Source: Gammaproteobacteria bacterium (GTDB lineage Bacteria > Pseudomonadota > Gammaproteobacteria > SpSt-1174). Taken from it: a DNA stretch of 64,000 nucleotides. The translations under genes were made by a program, and so were the position numbers. The DNA lies in contig JARRKE010000013.1 of assembly GCA_037388465.1 (NCBI GenBank), forward strand, positions 1 to 64,000, written 5' to 3'. How positions within the stretch are numbered: position 1 is the first letter of the stretch; each line of letters opens with the position of its first letter. The notes under the pieces were generated by a model. That model was not told the origin of the DNA. It did not search any database and saw only the letters and a list, made by a program, of their open reading frames with translations. Shown one piece after another: positions 31,759 through 41,537 of the stretch.

Positions 31759-32928
31759 ATGCCGTTCAGAACCCCGCTAGATCTGCCCGCACCCGACCCG
31801 GACGCCCTGACCGTCAGTGAACGGCTGAAGGCCCGCATTCGCGAGGAAATCCGTACCGCAGGCGGCAGCATCGGCTTTCGCCGCTACATGGAAATGGCCC
31901 TGTACGAACCGGCCCTCGGCTACTACAGCGGCGGCGCGCACAAGTTCGGCGCCGCCGGCGACTTCGTCACCGCCCCCGAGATCTCACCCCTGTTCTCGCG
32001 CGCGCTGGCCCGGCAATGCGCCGAGGTCCTAACGCACACCGGCGGCGACCTGCTGGAATTCGGTGCCGGTTCCGGACGCATGGCGGCCGACCTGCTGACG
32101 GCACTGGAGGCGGAGGACGCCCTGCCCCCGCGCTATCTCATCATGGAGCTCAGCGCCGGCCTGCGCGAGGTGCAGCACCAGACACTGAGTGATCACTGCC
32201 CGCAGCTGCTCGAACGCGTCACCTGGATCGACCGCCTGCCCGAGACCTTCACCGGCATGGCGATCGGCAACGAGGTGCTCGACGCCATGCCGGTCACCTG
32301 CTTTGTCCAACGCGAAAGCGCCCTGATGGAACGGCGCGTATGCCTGAACGGGGACGAACCGGCCTGGTGCGAACAACCAGCCGACGCGGCCATCGCCGAC
32401 TGCGTCAACGCCCTGGGCATGATCCTGCCGCAAGGCTATACGTCGGAGTTCAACCCCAATCTGCCGGGCTGGATGCAAGGCATAGCCGACATGCTGACGC
32501 AGGGCGTGGCGCTGCTGATCGACTACGGCTATCCGCGCCGTGAATACTATTTGCCGGAGCGGCACATGGGCACCCTGCTCTGCCATTACCGCCATCGCGC
32601 GCACGAGGATCCGTTTCTGTATCCGGGCCTGACCGACATCACCGCCAGCGTGGACTTCACCGCCGTGGCGGAGGCCGGCGCCGATGCCGGACTGGATCTG
32701 CTGGGCTACACCAGCCAGGCCTGGTTTCTGCTCGGCTGCAGTCTGGAACAACATTACCAGGCCGCACTGAACGGCGATGCCGCGCACGATTACGCCCTGG
32801 CGCAGCAGATGAAAACCCTCACGCTGCCGGGTGAGATGGGGGAGCGTTTTCAGGCAATCGCGTTCGGCAAAGACTACGCACCTGACCTGGCCGGATTTGC
32901 ATTAAACAACCAGACCTATCGTCTCTAA
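31759..32928 (+). CDS. MidA/NDUFAF7-family SAM methyltransferase
   Basis: A 389-residue SAM-dependent methyltransferase of the family that includes NDUFAF7, which dimethylates an Arg of a complex I subunit in mitochondria. Motifs: FRRYMEMALYEPALGYYSGG, FVTAPEISPLFSRALARQ, LLEFGAGSGRMAADLL, GNEVLDAMPV and LLIDYGYPRREYY. The bacterial substrate is not established. It starts divergently from the SDR gene and lies 15 bases before uppP in the same direction. Confidence 0.92.
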   Translation: MPFRTPLDLPAPDPDALTVSERLKARIREEIRTAGGSIGFRRYMEMALYEPALGYYSGGAHKFGAAGDFVTAPEISPLFSRALARQCAEVLTHTGGDLLEFGAGSGRMAADLLTALEAEDALPPRYLIMELSAGLREVQHQTLSDHCPQLLERVTWIDRLPETFTGMAIGNEVLDAMPVTCFVQRESALMERRVCLNGDEPAWCEQPADAAIADCVNALGMILPQGYTSEFNPNLPGWMQGIADMLTQGVALLIDYGYPRREYYLPERHMGTLLCHYRHRAHEDPFLYPGLTDITASVDFTAVAEAGADAGLDLLGYTSQAWFLLGCSLEQHYQAALNGDAAHDYALAQQMKTLTLPGEMGERFQAIAFGKDYAPDLAGFALNNQTYRL

Positions 32929-32943
32929 ATCAGGGGGATCCAC

Positions 32944-33741
32944 ATGCCGCTGCTGCATATCGTCGTGCTCGCCATCGTCCAGGGCCTGACCGAATTCCTG
33001 CCCATCTCCAGCGACGCCCATCTGGTGCTCATGCCGGAACTCCTGGGCTGGCACTATCAGGGCCTGGCCTTCGACGTCGCCCTGCACGTCGGGACCCTGG
33101 CGGCGGTGGTGATCTATTTCCGGCACGAACTGGTCAGCATGGCGCGGGAATGGACCAGATCGCTGGTCGGCCGGGGCATGACCCCCGACGCGCGACTGGC
33201 CTGGGCCGTGCTGCTCGGCACCATCCCGGTCGGGCTGGCGGGGCTGCTGCTCAAGGACCTGGTCGAGCACCAGCTGCGCACGCCGGTGGTGATCGGTTTC
33301 GCCAGCGTGGGGTTCGGCCTGCTGCTGTGGTGGGCGGACGCCACCGGCAAGCGCGTACGCGACGAACACGGCCTGACCTGGAAGGACGTGCTGATCATCG
33401 GCTGCGCCCAGGCCGTCGCCCTGATCCCGGGGACCTCACGTTCCGGCATCACCATGACCGCCGGGCGCATGCTGGGCCTCAAGCGCGCCGCGGCCGCACG
33501 TTACTCGTTTTTGCTGTCGATCCCGGTGATCGTGCTCGCCGGCAGTCTGGAGATCATCGACCTGGTCCGCCAGCGGGTACCGCCCCAGTGGGGGGAATTC
33601 CTGCTCGGTGCCGTGCTGTCCGCGATCACGGCCTATCTCTGCATCCACTTCTTTTTGCGCTACATCCAGCACGCAAGCATGCTGGTGTTCGTGGTCTACC
33701 GGGTTCTGCTGGGCGCTTTCCTGCTTTACTGGTTCCTGTAG
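32944..33741 (+). CDS. uppP: Undecaprenyl-diphosphatase UppP (BacA)
   Basis: Membrane phosphatase that recycles undecaprenyl pyrophosphate, the wall-lipid carrier. The 265-residue protein has about eight hydrophobic segments and both family signatures: GLTEFLPISSDAHLVL near the N-terminus (a variant of the common SSTGH form) and PGTSRSGITMTAG. It follows the MidA-like gene closely and may share its transcript. GGGGGATCC just upstream holds a plausible ribosome binding site. Confidence 0.96.
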   Translation: MPLLHIVVLAIVQGLTEFLPISSDAHLVLMPELLGWHYQGLAFDVALHVGTLAAVVIYFRHELVSMAREWTRSLVGRGMTPDARLAWAVLLGTIPVGLAGLLLKDLVEHQLRTPVVIGFASVGFGLLLWWADATGKRVRDEHGLTWKDVLIIGCAQAVALIPGTSRSGITMTAGRMLGLKRAAAARYSFLLSIPVIVLAGSLEIIDLVRQRVPPQWGEFLLGAVLSAITAYLCIHFFLRYIQHASMLVFVVYRVLLGAFLLYWFL

Positions 33742-33862
33742 ACACCGGGGTGTTCATACACACCCAAAAGTGCGCTCATTGCCAATTTGCGGCGATTCGT
33801 CAATATTAAGGACAGATAATTAAACGTTAGTACCGCCCCAAAGGCGTACAGGGAGAACCGAC

Positions 33863-35929
33863 TTGGCGGTGACAATCTCCGAGCAGGACGGCGAAGACTT
33901 GGAACAGCTCATCCCTCATTTGCGGGATGTCGTGTTTCGTACCACACACGGGGACGCCCGCTGGGCCTATCTCAGCCCCGCCTGGACAACCCTGACCGGC
34001 TACGGCATTGAAGAATCGCTGGGCCAAAGCATCCTGGCCCTGGTTCACCCGGATGATCGCGTCCGCAACGACAACATCAGGGAAGGCCTTGCAACGGAAC
34101 GCACTCCCGCCTCCCGGCACACCAAGCGCCTGATCCGCAAGGACGGCAGCGTGGCCTGGGTGGAGGTCGACGTTCGCCTGATCTACGACGCCGATGGCAA
34201 CCCCCTGGGCAGCGTGGGCACCCTGCGCGACATCAGCGAGCGCATCCAGCTTCAGGAGACGCTGCAAAAGGAACGCCAGCGGGCCCGCACCGCATTGACC
34301 GCCCTGTCGGACGGCGTCATCACCCTCGATGCCGACCTGCGCATCGAATTCATGAATGCGGCCGCCTTCGAACTGACCGGACTGGACGAGGCGAAAAGCA
34401 TTGGACAGCCGGCAAACGACGTCCTGCGCCTGGATGGCACCGATCTGATGGAAACCATCGCCGACAGCCTCAAGCGGCGGCAAACGCTCACCATCAGCGG
34501 CCATCCCCGCCTGATCCGCGCCGACGGAACACTCACCGACATCGACGTGACGGTTTCGCCGCTGGCGGACGATGACGGCAGGGAAGACGGCGGTTGCGTA
34601 ATCGTGCTGCGCGACGTCCGCGAAGAACGCGCCCTGCAGGCCAAGCTGACCTATCAGGCCAATCACGACCTGCTTACACACCTCAGCAATCGCGCCAGCA
34701 TGCAGGAGGCCCTGGCGCGCGAGCATGCCCGCGCCATGCGGCGCAACGATCCCTATACCCTGCTGCTGATCGATCTCGACCACTTCAAGATCGTCAACGA
34801 CCACTACGGGCACGCCCTCGGCGACGAGGCGCTCAAGGCGGTCGCGCGCGCCATCCGCTCCGACCTGCGTGAAGGCGACTGGCTGTCCCGCTGGGGCGGC
34901 GAGGAATTCCTGTGCCTGTTGCCCGGCACCGGTGGCGACGAAGGGGCGTACATTGCGGAACGCATTCGCTACGCCGTGGAAACGCTCGACATCACCTATC
35001 AGGGTTCCCGGGTATCGCTGAGCGTGAGTATCGGCGTAAGCAGCCTGATGGATCCCCAGGACAATGCGGAGGCCGTGCTGCTGCGCGCGGACGCCGCCCT
35101 TTACGAAGCCAAGCGCTCGGGGCGTAATCAGGTCTGGCGGGAAAGGCAGGCCGGACTGGGCATGATCAGCATGGCGGCCCGTCTCCAGGAGGCCCTGCGC
35201 CTGGGCCGGCTGGGTCTCGCCTTTCAACCCATCGTGGATGTGGCGACGGGCACCCAGGTCGGCAGCGAGGCACTGGCCCGCATGTGGGACGAAAAGGGGC
35301 AGCGCTACCAGGCCGGTTCTTTCATCGACGCCGCCAGGCATCTGCACCTGTTGCATCACATCGACGCCATGATGATCCCGCTGGCGATGGGGCACTGCAC
35401 CGAGGCCCTGCTGTCGGGCACACCGCAGCTGCACTTCGTCAACGTGTCCGCGGACCTGCTGCGCCGCCCCGAACTGGTCCTGAACATGCTCGCCCATGCC
35501 GAGCAGAGCTGCGCACGCTGCGGCGGAGAGGTCGGCTCGCAAAAGCCCCTGGTGATCGAGCTCAGCGAGCGCGAGTTTTTGAACGACACCCTCAAGGCGC
35601 GCGAGGCATTGGCGCCCCTGATCGACTTCGGCATGCAGCTGGCCATCGATCACTTCGGCTCGGGCTATGCCTCGCTGCGCTATCTGGGCGACCTGCCGGT
35701 GAACTACATCAAGGTGGAAGGCGAACTGCTGCGCCGCGCGATCCACGAACCACGCATGCGCCCGGTCATTATCGGTATCCGCCAGATGGCCGAGGACCTC
35801 GGCTTTCATGCCATCGCCGAAAAGGTGGAGGATGCCGAAACCGACGAGCTGGTCCGCGAACTCGACATCCGCTGGGCCCAGGGCAGCTTCTACGGCTCGC
35901 CGCTGGAACCCGCCGTCGGCGTACGCTGA
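33863..35929 (+). CDS. PAS-PAS-GGDEF-EAL c-di-GMP signalling protein
   Basis: A 688-residue soluble protein: PAS one (about 10-130), PAS two (about 140-265), GGDEF (about 270-430) and EAL (about 440-680). The cyclase site is GGEEF (345-349) and a canonical RxxD inhibitory site (REGD) lies five residues before it, so product-inhibited c-di-GMP synthesis is likely. The EAL half keeps SEALARM and NVSADLL but has [10 protein letters not shown] for the usual DDFGTGYSSL, and IKVEGEL for LKIDRSF. Phosphodiesterase activity is therefore doubtful. The start is TTG with GGGAG upstream. Its last 40 bases overlap cca. Confidence 0.93.
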   Translation: MAVTISEQDGEDLEQLIPHLRDVVFRTTHGDARWAYLSPAWTTLTGYGIEESLGQSILALVHPDDRVRNDNIREGLATERTPASRHTKRLIRKDGSVAWVEVDVRLIYDADGNPLGSVGTLRDISERIQLQETLQKERQRARTALTALSDGVITLDADLRIEFMNAAAFELTGLDEAKSIGQPANDVLRLDGTDLMETIADSLKRRQTLTISGHPRLIRADGTLTDIDVTVSPLADDDGREDGGCVIVLRDVREERALQAKLTYQANHDLLTHLSNRASMQEALAREHARAMRRNDPYTLLLIDLDHFKIVNDHYGHALGDEALKAVARAIRSDLREGDWLSRWGGEEFLCLLPGTGGDEGAYIAERIRYAVETLDITYQGSRVSLSVSIGVSSLMDPQDNAEAVLLRADAALYEAKRSGRNQVWRERQAGLGMISMAARLQEALRLGRLGLAFQPIVDVATGTQVGSEALARMWDEKGQRYQAGSFIDAARHLHLLHHIDAMMIPLAMGHCTEALLSGTPQLHFVNVSADLLRRPELVLNMLAHAEQSCARCGGEVGSQKPLVIELSEREFLNDTLKAREALAPLIDFGMQLAIDHFGSGYASLRYLGDLPVNYIKVEGELLRRAIHEPRMRPVIIGIRQMAEDLGFHAIAEKVEDAETDELVRELDIRWAQGSFYGSPLEPAVGVR

Positions 35930-37161
35930 CCCGCCTCCGCCTCCCGCTTCTTGTAAGCCTCCAACGCCCGGATACGGGCCGTTCTGATCGCCACGGCGAG
36001 GGCCTCCCCCGCCAGCCCTTCGGCCTGCAAGGGCGCAACCTCGACCCCGTTCACTACCTTCAAGGCGCGCAGCAGATAACCCGCCTGCGGATACGGCCGC
36101 TCTTCGTAACCCGTGCGCCCGCGCGAATCGGCCTCGCAGGCCAGCAGGAACTGCTCGAAACGGGCGGGACGGCGCAGTGCGTCGACCTTTTCCAGCAGTT
36201 CCAGCACGGTGGCGGATTTCAGCTCCAGCGCCCGATGACAAAGACCGTGATGGGCGGCGACCAGCCGCGCCAGGTCGCGATAGGCGTTGGGTACGCGCAG
36301 CCGCTTGCAGACAACCCGCACCAGGGCCACGCCGCGCTCCTCGTGTCCGACATGCCGCGGCAGGATGTCAGCCGGGGTCGTGCCCTTGCCCAGGTCGTGC
36401 ATGAGAGCGGCGAATCGCACCTCGGGGTCCTCGCTCAGGCCCGCGGCCTGGGTCAGGACCATCAGGGTATGCACGCCGGTGTCGACCTCGGGATGGTGTT
36501 CCTGCGGCTGCGGAACGCCGAACAGCGCGTCCAGTTCGGGATAAATCACCCGCAGGGCGCCGCAATCGCGCAGCACCTCGAAAAAAACCGCCGGCTCAGG
36601 TTCGCACAGGGCCCGCTGGGTCTCCTGCCAGACGCGCTCGGGCACCAGCGCATCGACCTCTCCGTCCTCGACCATGGTCCGCATCAGCGCCAGGGTCTCC
36701 GGTGCGATGCGGAAGCCCCGCGAGGCATAACGCGCCGCAAAACGCGCCACCCGCAACACCCGCACCGGATCTTCCACGAAGGCCGGCGAAACATGCCTCA
36801 GCACGCGCTGTTCGAGATCCTGCAGCCCGCCGTAATAATCGATCACCTGGCCCGATTCATCCTCGGCCAGCGCGTTGACGGTCAGGTCACGGCGGCGCAG
36901 GTCCTCCTCAAGCGTGACGTCGGGGTCCGCATGCACCACGAAGCCGTGGTAACCGGCCGCCGTCTTGCGTTCCGTACGCGCCAGCGCGTATTCCTCGCCC
37001 GTTTCGGGATGAATGAAAACGGGAAAATCCCGCCCCACCTGGCGAAACCCCTGCGCACGCATCTGCTCCGGCGTGGCACCCACCACCACCCAGTCGCGCT
37101 CCTTGGGCTCTCGCCCCAGCAACCGGTCGCGTACGGCGCCGCCTACGAGATAGCACTTCAT
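35890..37161 (-). CDS. cca: Multifunctional CCA tRNA nucleotidyltransferase
   Basis: Adds or repairs the 3' CCA of tRNAs. The 423-residue protein begins [16 protein letters not shown], with the catalytic [15 protein letters not shown], the neck [28 protein letters not shown], and an HD domain (HDLGKG near residue 254) that gives phosphatase and phosphodiesterase activity in E. coli. It converges with the GGDEF-EAL gene and overlaps it by 40 bases tail to tail, so both C-termini are constrained. Confidence 0.96.
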   Translation of the reverse strand: MKCYLVGGAVRDRLLGREPKERDWVVVGATPEQMRAQGFRQVGRDFPVFIHPETGEEYALARTERKTAAGYHGFVVHADPDVTLEEDLRRRDLTVNALAEDESGQVIDYYGGLQDLEQRVLRHVSPAFVEDPVRVLRVARFAARYASRGFRIAPETLALMRTMVEDGEVDALVPERVWQETQRALCEPEPAVFFEVLRDCGALRVIYPELDALFGVPQPQEHHPEVDTGVHTLMVLTQAAGLSEDPEVRFAALMHDLGKGTTPADILPRHVGHEERGVALVRVVCKRLRVPNAYRDLARLVAAHHGLCHRALELKSATVLELLEKVDALRRPARFEQFLLACEADSRGRTGYEERPYPQAGYLLRALKVVNGVEVAPLQAEGLAGEALAVAIRTARIRALEAYKKREAEAGQRTPTAGSSGEP

Positions 37162-37189
37162 GCCGCCATTCTAAGTCAGCCGGCCCCGC

Positions 37190-38140
37190 TCAGCGCTTCG
37201 CCTCGCGGCGGTAGGCCTGATATCGCGCATCCCGGCCATGTTTGCCGAGGTAAAGCGGCACCACGGCCTCCACGGCGGTGCGGCAGGTCATCGCACCGTG
37301 GGTGCACACGCTGTCCAGCTTGAGCGAGTTGTAATTGTCCACTGTGAACACCTTGCCGGGCAGGTGTTCCATGACCACCGCCTGGGTGTAGGACAGCCAG
37401 TCCGGCAGGTCGACGATCCAGCGGCGCAGCCCCAGGGTTCGCGCGGTGTACTCGAGCAGGCCGCGCAGCGTATAGGCTCGCGGACCGCACAGGTCGAGAC
37501 GCAACCCGAAGCTGCCGCGATCCTCCAGTGCGCGAACGAAGGCCTCGGCCACGTCGCCGACATACACGGGCGCGAAGCGCGCATCAGGACAGGCCAGCGG
37601 AAACACGAACGGGATACGGCGCATCAGATTGGCAAAGCGGTTGATGAAGCTGTCGCCCGGCCCGAAGATGACCGAAGGTCTGAAGCTCGTCACCGCCAGA
37701 CTCCCCCCCGAAAAGGTATGCACGTGGTTTTCGGCCTCGCCCTTGGTGCGCAGGTAATAACTGGGACCGTTGGCGGCATCGGCGTTGAGCGCGCTCATGT
37801 GCAGCAGGCGCCGTACGCCGCGGCTGCGGCAGGCGGCCACGACCTTCTTGGCGAGCTCGACGTGCGCATGACGGAACCCGCTGCCGTCGAATCCCTTTTC
37901 GTTGAGGATTCCCACCAGGTTGATGACCGCATCCATACCCTGGAAATGCTTTTCGAGTTCGGCCTGCTCATGCACGTCGGCCTCTACCAGCTTCAGCGTC
38001 GGCAGCACCAGCAGGTCACGGTGCAGATCGGGGCGCCGCGTCAGAACCGTTACGCGGTAGCCCGCGTCCACGAGTTGCGCACAAACATGGTGGCCGACGA
38101 AACCGGTGCCACCCAGAACACAAACCGAGTTTATTTTCAT
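37190..38140 (-). CDS. NDUFA9-like NAD(P)-binding Rossmann protein
   Basis: A 316-residue atypical short-chain dehydrogenase. The dinucleotide loop is VLGGTGFVGHHV, then DAVINLVGIL, LLHMSALNADAANGPSYYLRTKGEAE (catalytic-type Tyr and Lys spaced YxxxK) and FGPGDSFINRFANL. These match the complex I NDUFA9-like family seen beside cca in related bacteria. Its substrate is unknown; in mitochondria the homologue is structural. It lies 28 bases upstream of cca in the same direction. Confidence 0.9.
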   Translation of the reverse strand: MKINSVCVLGGTGFVGHHVCAQLVDAGYRVTVLTRRPDLHRDLLVLPTLKLVEADVHEQAELEKHFQGMDAVINLVGILNEKGFDGSGFRHAHVELAKKVVAACRSRGVRRLLHMSALNADAANGPSYYLRTKGEAENHVHTFSGGSLAVTSFRPSVIFGPGDSFINRFANLMRRIPFVFPLACPDARFAPVYVGDVAEAFVRALEDRGSFGLRLDLCGPRAYTLRGLLEYTARTLGLRRWIVDLPDWLSYTQAVVMEHLPGKVFTVDNYNSLKLDSVCTHGAMTCRTAVEAVVPLYLGKHGRDARYQAYRREAKR

Positions 38141-38368
38141 TCTTGACCCGTTCGATCAGACTTGGAGAAATAATGGCTTAGCCTGTCTCATCATACCCTG
38201 CGAACCGCGTTGCCGGGCCAACGACGGCAACGCCGCGGCCGCGCGATATGATGATGCCCTACCCGAAGAACATAGCGGATATGCGGCAAACGGATGACAA
38301 GGACCTGCAACGCGATGCAGGATGTACCTTGCCGCAAAGTCCTGCCCGCTACCCAACGGAGATCACGC

Positions 38369-39733
38369 ATGGCCTTCGAATCGATCAACCCCTACACCGG
38401 TGAAACCCAGGCCACTTACCCGGCATGGGACGAAGCACGCATCGATCAGGCCCTGAATCAGACAGCCGGCAGCCGCAGCGCATGGTGCCGCACCTCGCTG
38501 GAGGAACGCGGGACGCTCATGAAACGCGCTGCCGCTGTATTGCGGGACAACAAGGCCCGCTACGGGCGCCTTATCACGCAGGAGATGGGCAAGCTCAAAC
38601 GCGAGGCCCAGGCCGAGGTGGAAAAATGCGCCTGGGTCTGCGACTACTACGCCGAACAGGCCGCTGCCTTCCTGGCTGATGAGTTCATCGAGACCGACGC
38701 CGACCGCAGCCTGGTCGCCTACCAGCCGCTCGGCACGGTACTCGCCGTCATGCCCTGGAACTTCCCCTTCTGGCAGGTGTTCCGCTTCGCCGCACCGGCC
38801 CTTATGGCGGGCAATAGCGGCCTGCTGAAACACGCTTCCAACGTCCCGCAGTGCGCGCTTGCCATCGAGGAGGTCTTCACCGAAGCGGGCTTCCCCGCCG
38901 GGGTTTTCCAGACCCTCATGATCTCCGCCTCCCAGGTCAAGGCGGTCATCGAGGATGATCGCGTCCACGCGGTCACCCTCACCGGCAGCGAACCGGCCGG
39001 CCGGGCCGTCGCCTCGGCGGCCGCCGCCTGCCTGAAAAAAAGCGTGCTGGAACTGGGTGGCTCCGACCCGTTCGTGATTCTCGAGGACGCCGACCTGGAC
39101 CTGGTGGTGGAACAGGCTGTGACCTCCCGCTACATGAACGCCGGGCAGAGCTGCATCGCGGCCAAACGGTTCGTGGTCGTGGAGGCCGTCGCCGAGGATT
39201 TCCTGTCCCGTTTCCGCGAGGGTGTAGAAGCACTCGTGCCCGGCGATCCGGAAGCCGACGACACGACGCTGGCACCCATGGCGCGCCTCGACCTGCGCGA
39301 TGAACTGCACCGGCAGGTGCAGGATTCCGTCCAGGCCGGCGCCCAGGCCGTAACCGGCTGCGCGCCGCTGGACCGCCCCGGCGCGTTCTACGCCCCTTCG
39401 ATCCTGGATGGGGTGCAGCCGGGAATGCGCGCCTACGAGGAAGAACTGTTCGGCCCCGTGGCCATCGTGCTACGGGCACGCAACGAGACAGAGGCGCTGC
39501 GTCTTGCGAACGACACCCGCTTCGGCCTGGGAGGCAGCGTGTGGACCGCAGACCCTGCGCGCGGCGAACACCTGGCCCGCGCCCTGGAATGCGGCTGCGC
39601 GTTCGTCAATGGGCTGGTGAAAAGCGACCCTCGTCTGCCCTTCGGCGGCGTCAAGGCCTCCGGTTACGGACGTGAACTTTCCCATCATGGAATTCGGGAG
39701 TTCGTCAACGCGAAGACGATCTGGGTCCGCTGA
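38369..39733 (+). CDS. NAD(P)-dependent aldehyde dehydrogenase, succinate-semialdehyde type
   Basis: A 454-residue aldehyde dehydrogenase starting MAFESINPYTGET, with GGAG 8 bases upstream of the ATG. Motifs: MPWNFPFWQVFRF, TLTGSEPAGRAVA, LELGGSDPFVIL with the general-base Glu, the nucleophile in NAGQSCIAAKR, and EELFGPVA. The short length and the N-terminal form resemble the GabD/Sad group that oxidises succinate semialdehyde, but substrate cannot be proved from sequence. The omp85-like gene follows with almost no gap. The 228 bases upstream (38141-38368) hold no gene. Confidence 0.9.
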   Translation: MAFESINPYTGETQATYPAWDEARIDQALNQTAGSRSAWCRTSLEERGTLMKRAAAVLRDNKARYGRLITQEMGKLKREAQAEVEKCAWVCDYYAEQAAAFLADEFIETDADRSLVAYQPLGTVLAVMPWNFPFWQVFRFAAPALMAGNSGLLKHASNVPQCALAIEEVFTEAGFPAGVFQTLMISASQVKAVIEDDRVHAVTLTGSEPAGRAVASAAAACLKKSVLELGGSDPFVILEDADLDLVVEQAVTSRYMNAGQSCIAAKRFVVVEAVAEDFLSRFREGVEALVPGDPEADDTTLAPMARLDLRDELHRQVQDSVQAGAQAVTGCAPLDRPGAFYAPSILDGVQPGMRAYEEELFGPVAIVLRARNETEALRLANDTRFGLGGSVWTADPARGEHLARALECGCAFVNGLVKSDPRLPFGGVKASGYGRELSHHGIREFVNAKTIWVR

Positions 39734-41035
39734 GTGCGGCGAATGCGCACCCACCTGCCCGCACTGCTCCTGGCCCTGTGCTGGGTGTTGCCCGGACATG
39801 CGGCAGACAAAAAGCCGGACTTCAGTGGCCAGAAACTGAGCGAGGTCCGCTTCGTCGGCAACGCTGTCACCAGCCTCAAGCTGCTGGAGGACCAGGGCTG
39901 TCCCGTCGCCGGCGACCCCGTCGACGAAAGCGCCATCGCGCAATGCCAGCAGACCCTGATGAATCTGGGGCTGTTCGAATCGGTGAAGACGCAGCTGCTC
40001 CCGGATCCCAAGGGCCCGATTCTCGAAATCCGCGTCAAGGAAAAAATCTACATCCTGCCGCTGCCGACGGCTTCACGCAGTCCGGACGGCCTGTTCAGCT
40101 ACGGCGGCGAATTCACCTGGGACAACGTCGCCGGGCTCAATCAGCGCCTGCGGTTCAAGGTGGAGAATAAGGAGGAAGCGGACAATCGCACCGTCACCCG
40201 CACACAGTTCGAATACAACGTGCCGCGCTTCGTCGGCACCACCTGGGGCATGAACCTCTCCATCCACCAGGACAGCTCCAAGGAGACCGTTACCAGCGAG
40301 AACGACACCCAGAGCGGCGTCTACAAATACCGCAGCCTGGGCTGGAGTCTCGGTACCTCGCGCTGGATCAGGGAAATCAGGCCCAACCAGGGCCTGCAAT
40401 GGTCGGGCGGCGTCAACTGGGGGCGCACGGAATACAACTACGTGTCCGGCACCCCCGGCCTCGCCGAAGACAAAACCAACATCACCTACAGCACCGGGCT
40501 GACCTTCACCACCGTGGATGACACCGGCTATTCGCGCCAGGGTGGTTATTACGGCATCAACCTGGGGCTCGGCATCCAGCCGCTCGGCTCCCGCTACAAC
40601 AGCCAGACCGTCAACCTGCAGTACATCCGCTACTACCCGATCGGCGCTTACCCGGCGATCAACTGGAACTCCCGGTTCCAGCTCGGCGCCGCTTCGGGCC
40701 CCGACCTGAAGGGCACCAGCTACGCCATCGGCGGTGCGGACAGCCTGCGCGGCTACGACAAAGCCAGCATCGAGGGTGACTGGTATATGCTCTACAACAC
40801 CAACCTGCTGATCCCCATCAACCGGTTCCCGGAATTCCGCTGGGCGTTGTTCGCCGACATCGGCAACGCCTGGCGATACGGCAAAACCAAGCTGGACGAA
40901 CTCAAATACGGCGTCGGGGTCGGTGCCCGCTGGCGCATCCGCTTCCTGGTCAACACCGACCTGCGGCTGGATATCGCCTGGGCGCCGGGACAGAAGGAGG
41001 TCAAGTATTACGCGGGGTCGAATACACAGTTTTAG
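39734..41035 (+). CDS. Short Omp85/BamA-like outer membrane barrel protein
   Basis: A 433-residue secreted protein. The signal is MRTHLPALLLALCWVLPGHA, followed by a single POTRA-like domain (LSEVRFVGNAVTSLKLLEDQGC to ILEIRVKEKIYI) and a C-terminal barrel of alternating strands. The barrel carries the Omp85 hallmarks GGADSLRGYDKASIEGD (the RGY-type lid motif) and a last strand near GVGVGARWRIRF. BamA has five POTRAs and TamA three, so this is a reduced relative. GTG at 39734 and ATG at 39743 are both possible starts. Its function is unknown. It follows the aldehyde dehydrogenase directly. Confidence 0.86.
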   Translation: MRRMRTHLPALLLALCWVLPGHAADKKPDFSGQKLSEVRFVGNAVTSLKLLEDQGCPVAGDPVDESAIAQCQQTLMNLGLFESVKTQLLPDPKGPILEIRVKEKIYILPLPTASRSPDGLFSYGGEFTWDNVAGLNQRLRFKVENKEEADNRTVTRTQFEYNVPRFVGTTWGMNLSIHQDSSKETVTSENDTQSGVYKYRSLGWSLGTSRWIREIRPNQGLQWSGGVNWGRTEYNYVSGTPGLAEDKTNITYSTGLTFTTVDDTGYSRQGGYYGINLGLGIQPLGSRYNSQTVNLQYIRYYPIGAYPAINWNSRFQLGAASGPDLKGTSYAIGGADSLRGYDKASIEGDWYMLYNTNLLIPINRFPEFRWALFADIGNAWRYGKTKLDELKYGVGVGARWRIRFLVNTDLRLDIAWAPGQKEVKYYAGSNTQF

Positions 41036-41537
41036 AAACGTGAGGCGTGAGGGGGAATCATGTTTTATCGCCTCGCCCCTCACTTCTTGCGCCTTACCAC
41101 ATTCCCCCGTTCCGCCTTGCCGAGCAGCCGAGGGCTTGCAGGGTCAGCCCGGCACGGACGCCGGGCTGAGGTTCGCCGCGACACGACTGCATGGATGCAG
41201 GAGGTAGAGCAACGCAGGAGCAGTTGCCGAGGACGTCGTGTCGAACCGACCCGGAGTATGTCCAGGGATGGACAGTATGCCGACGCGCCAGGGAGGTAGC
41301 GCGTCGGCCAAGTCATTGGTTGCGAGGGCAGCCGAAGGCCAAGGCGGTTGGGGTGCCCTTCTCTTTGGGTACTTTCTCTTGGGCACGCAAGAGAAAGTAC
41401 CTCGCGCTGTACGAACGCGTTAGATAAATACTGAAAACCTAAAGAGCGCGAAACCCCAGCATCCACATCTCTAATCAAAACCCGTCAAACGTAGCAGAGA
41501 AACGCAGAATCAGTTCCATCCACGCACATCTCACCCC
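41036..41537. repeat. Intergenic hairpin array (dispersed repeat-type element)
   Basis: No believable gene lies in these 502 bases. The stretch 41144-41400 is a row of perfect stem-loops: 41144-41169 (10 bp), 41179-41243 (9-bp outer stem enclosing two 5-bp stems), 41259-41274 (6 bp), 41280-41307 (8 bp) and 41369-41400 (13-bp stem GTACTTTCTCTTG, loop GGCACG). Several loops carry GGATG or GGGA. Short GTGAGGNGTGAG-type repeats flank both ends, at 41040-41055 and, inverted, 41530-41549. The last copy supplies the TrmO stop codon. It resembles structured intergenic repeats of gammaproteobacteria. Open frames here are short and overlapping. Confidence 0.85.

Noticed and set aside
33827-36241. 804-codon open frame on the minus strand
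   Set aside because: It runs antisense to the PAS-GGDEF-EAL gene, is low-complexity in Gly, Ala and Arg, has no domain, and the sense frame has clear motifs throughout.
41080-41478. Several small open frames in the hairpin region (for example 41191-41427 and 41238-41423)
   Set aside because: They overlap one another in different frames, read through perfect stem-loops, and resemble spurious peptides from repeat DNA.
41036-41537. Possible CRISPR array
   Set aside because: The stems are all different and there is no constant repeat with regular spacers; no cas gene is nearby.
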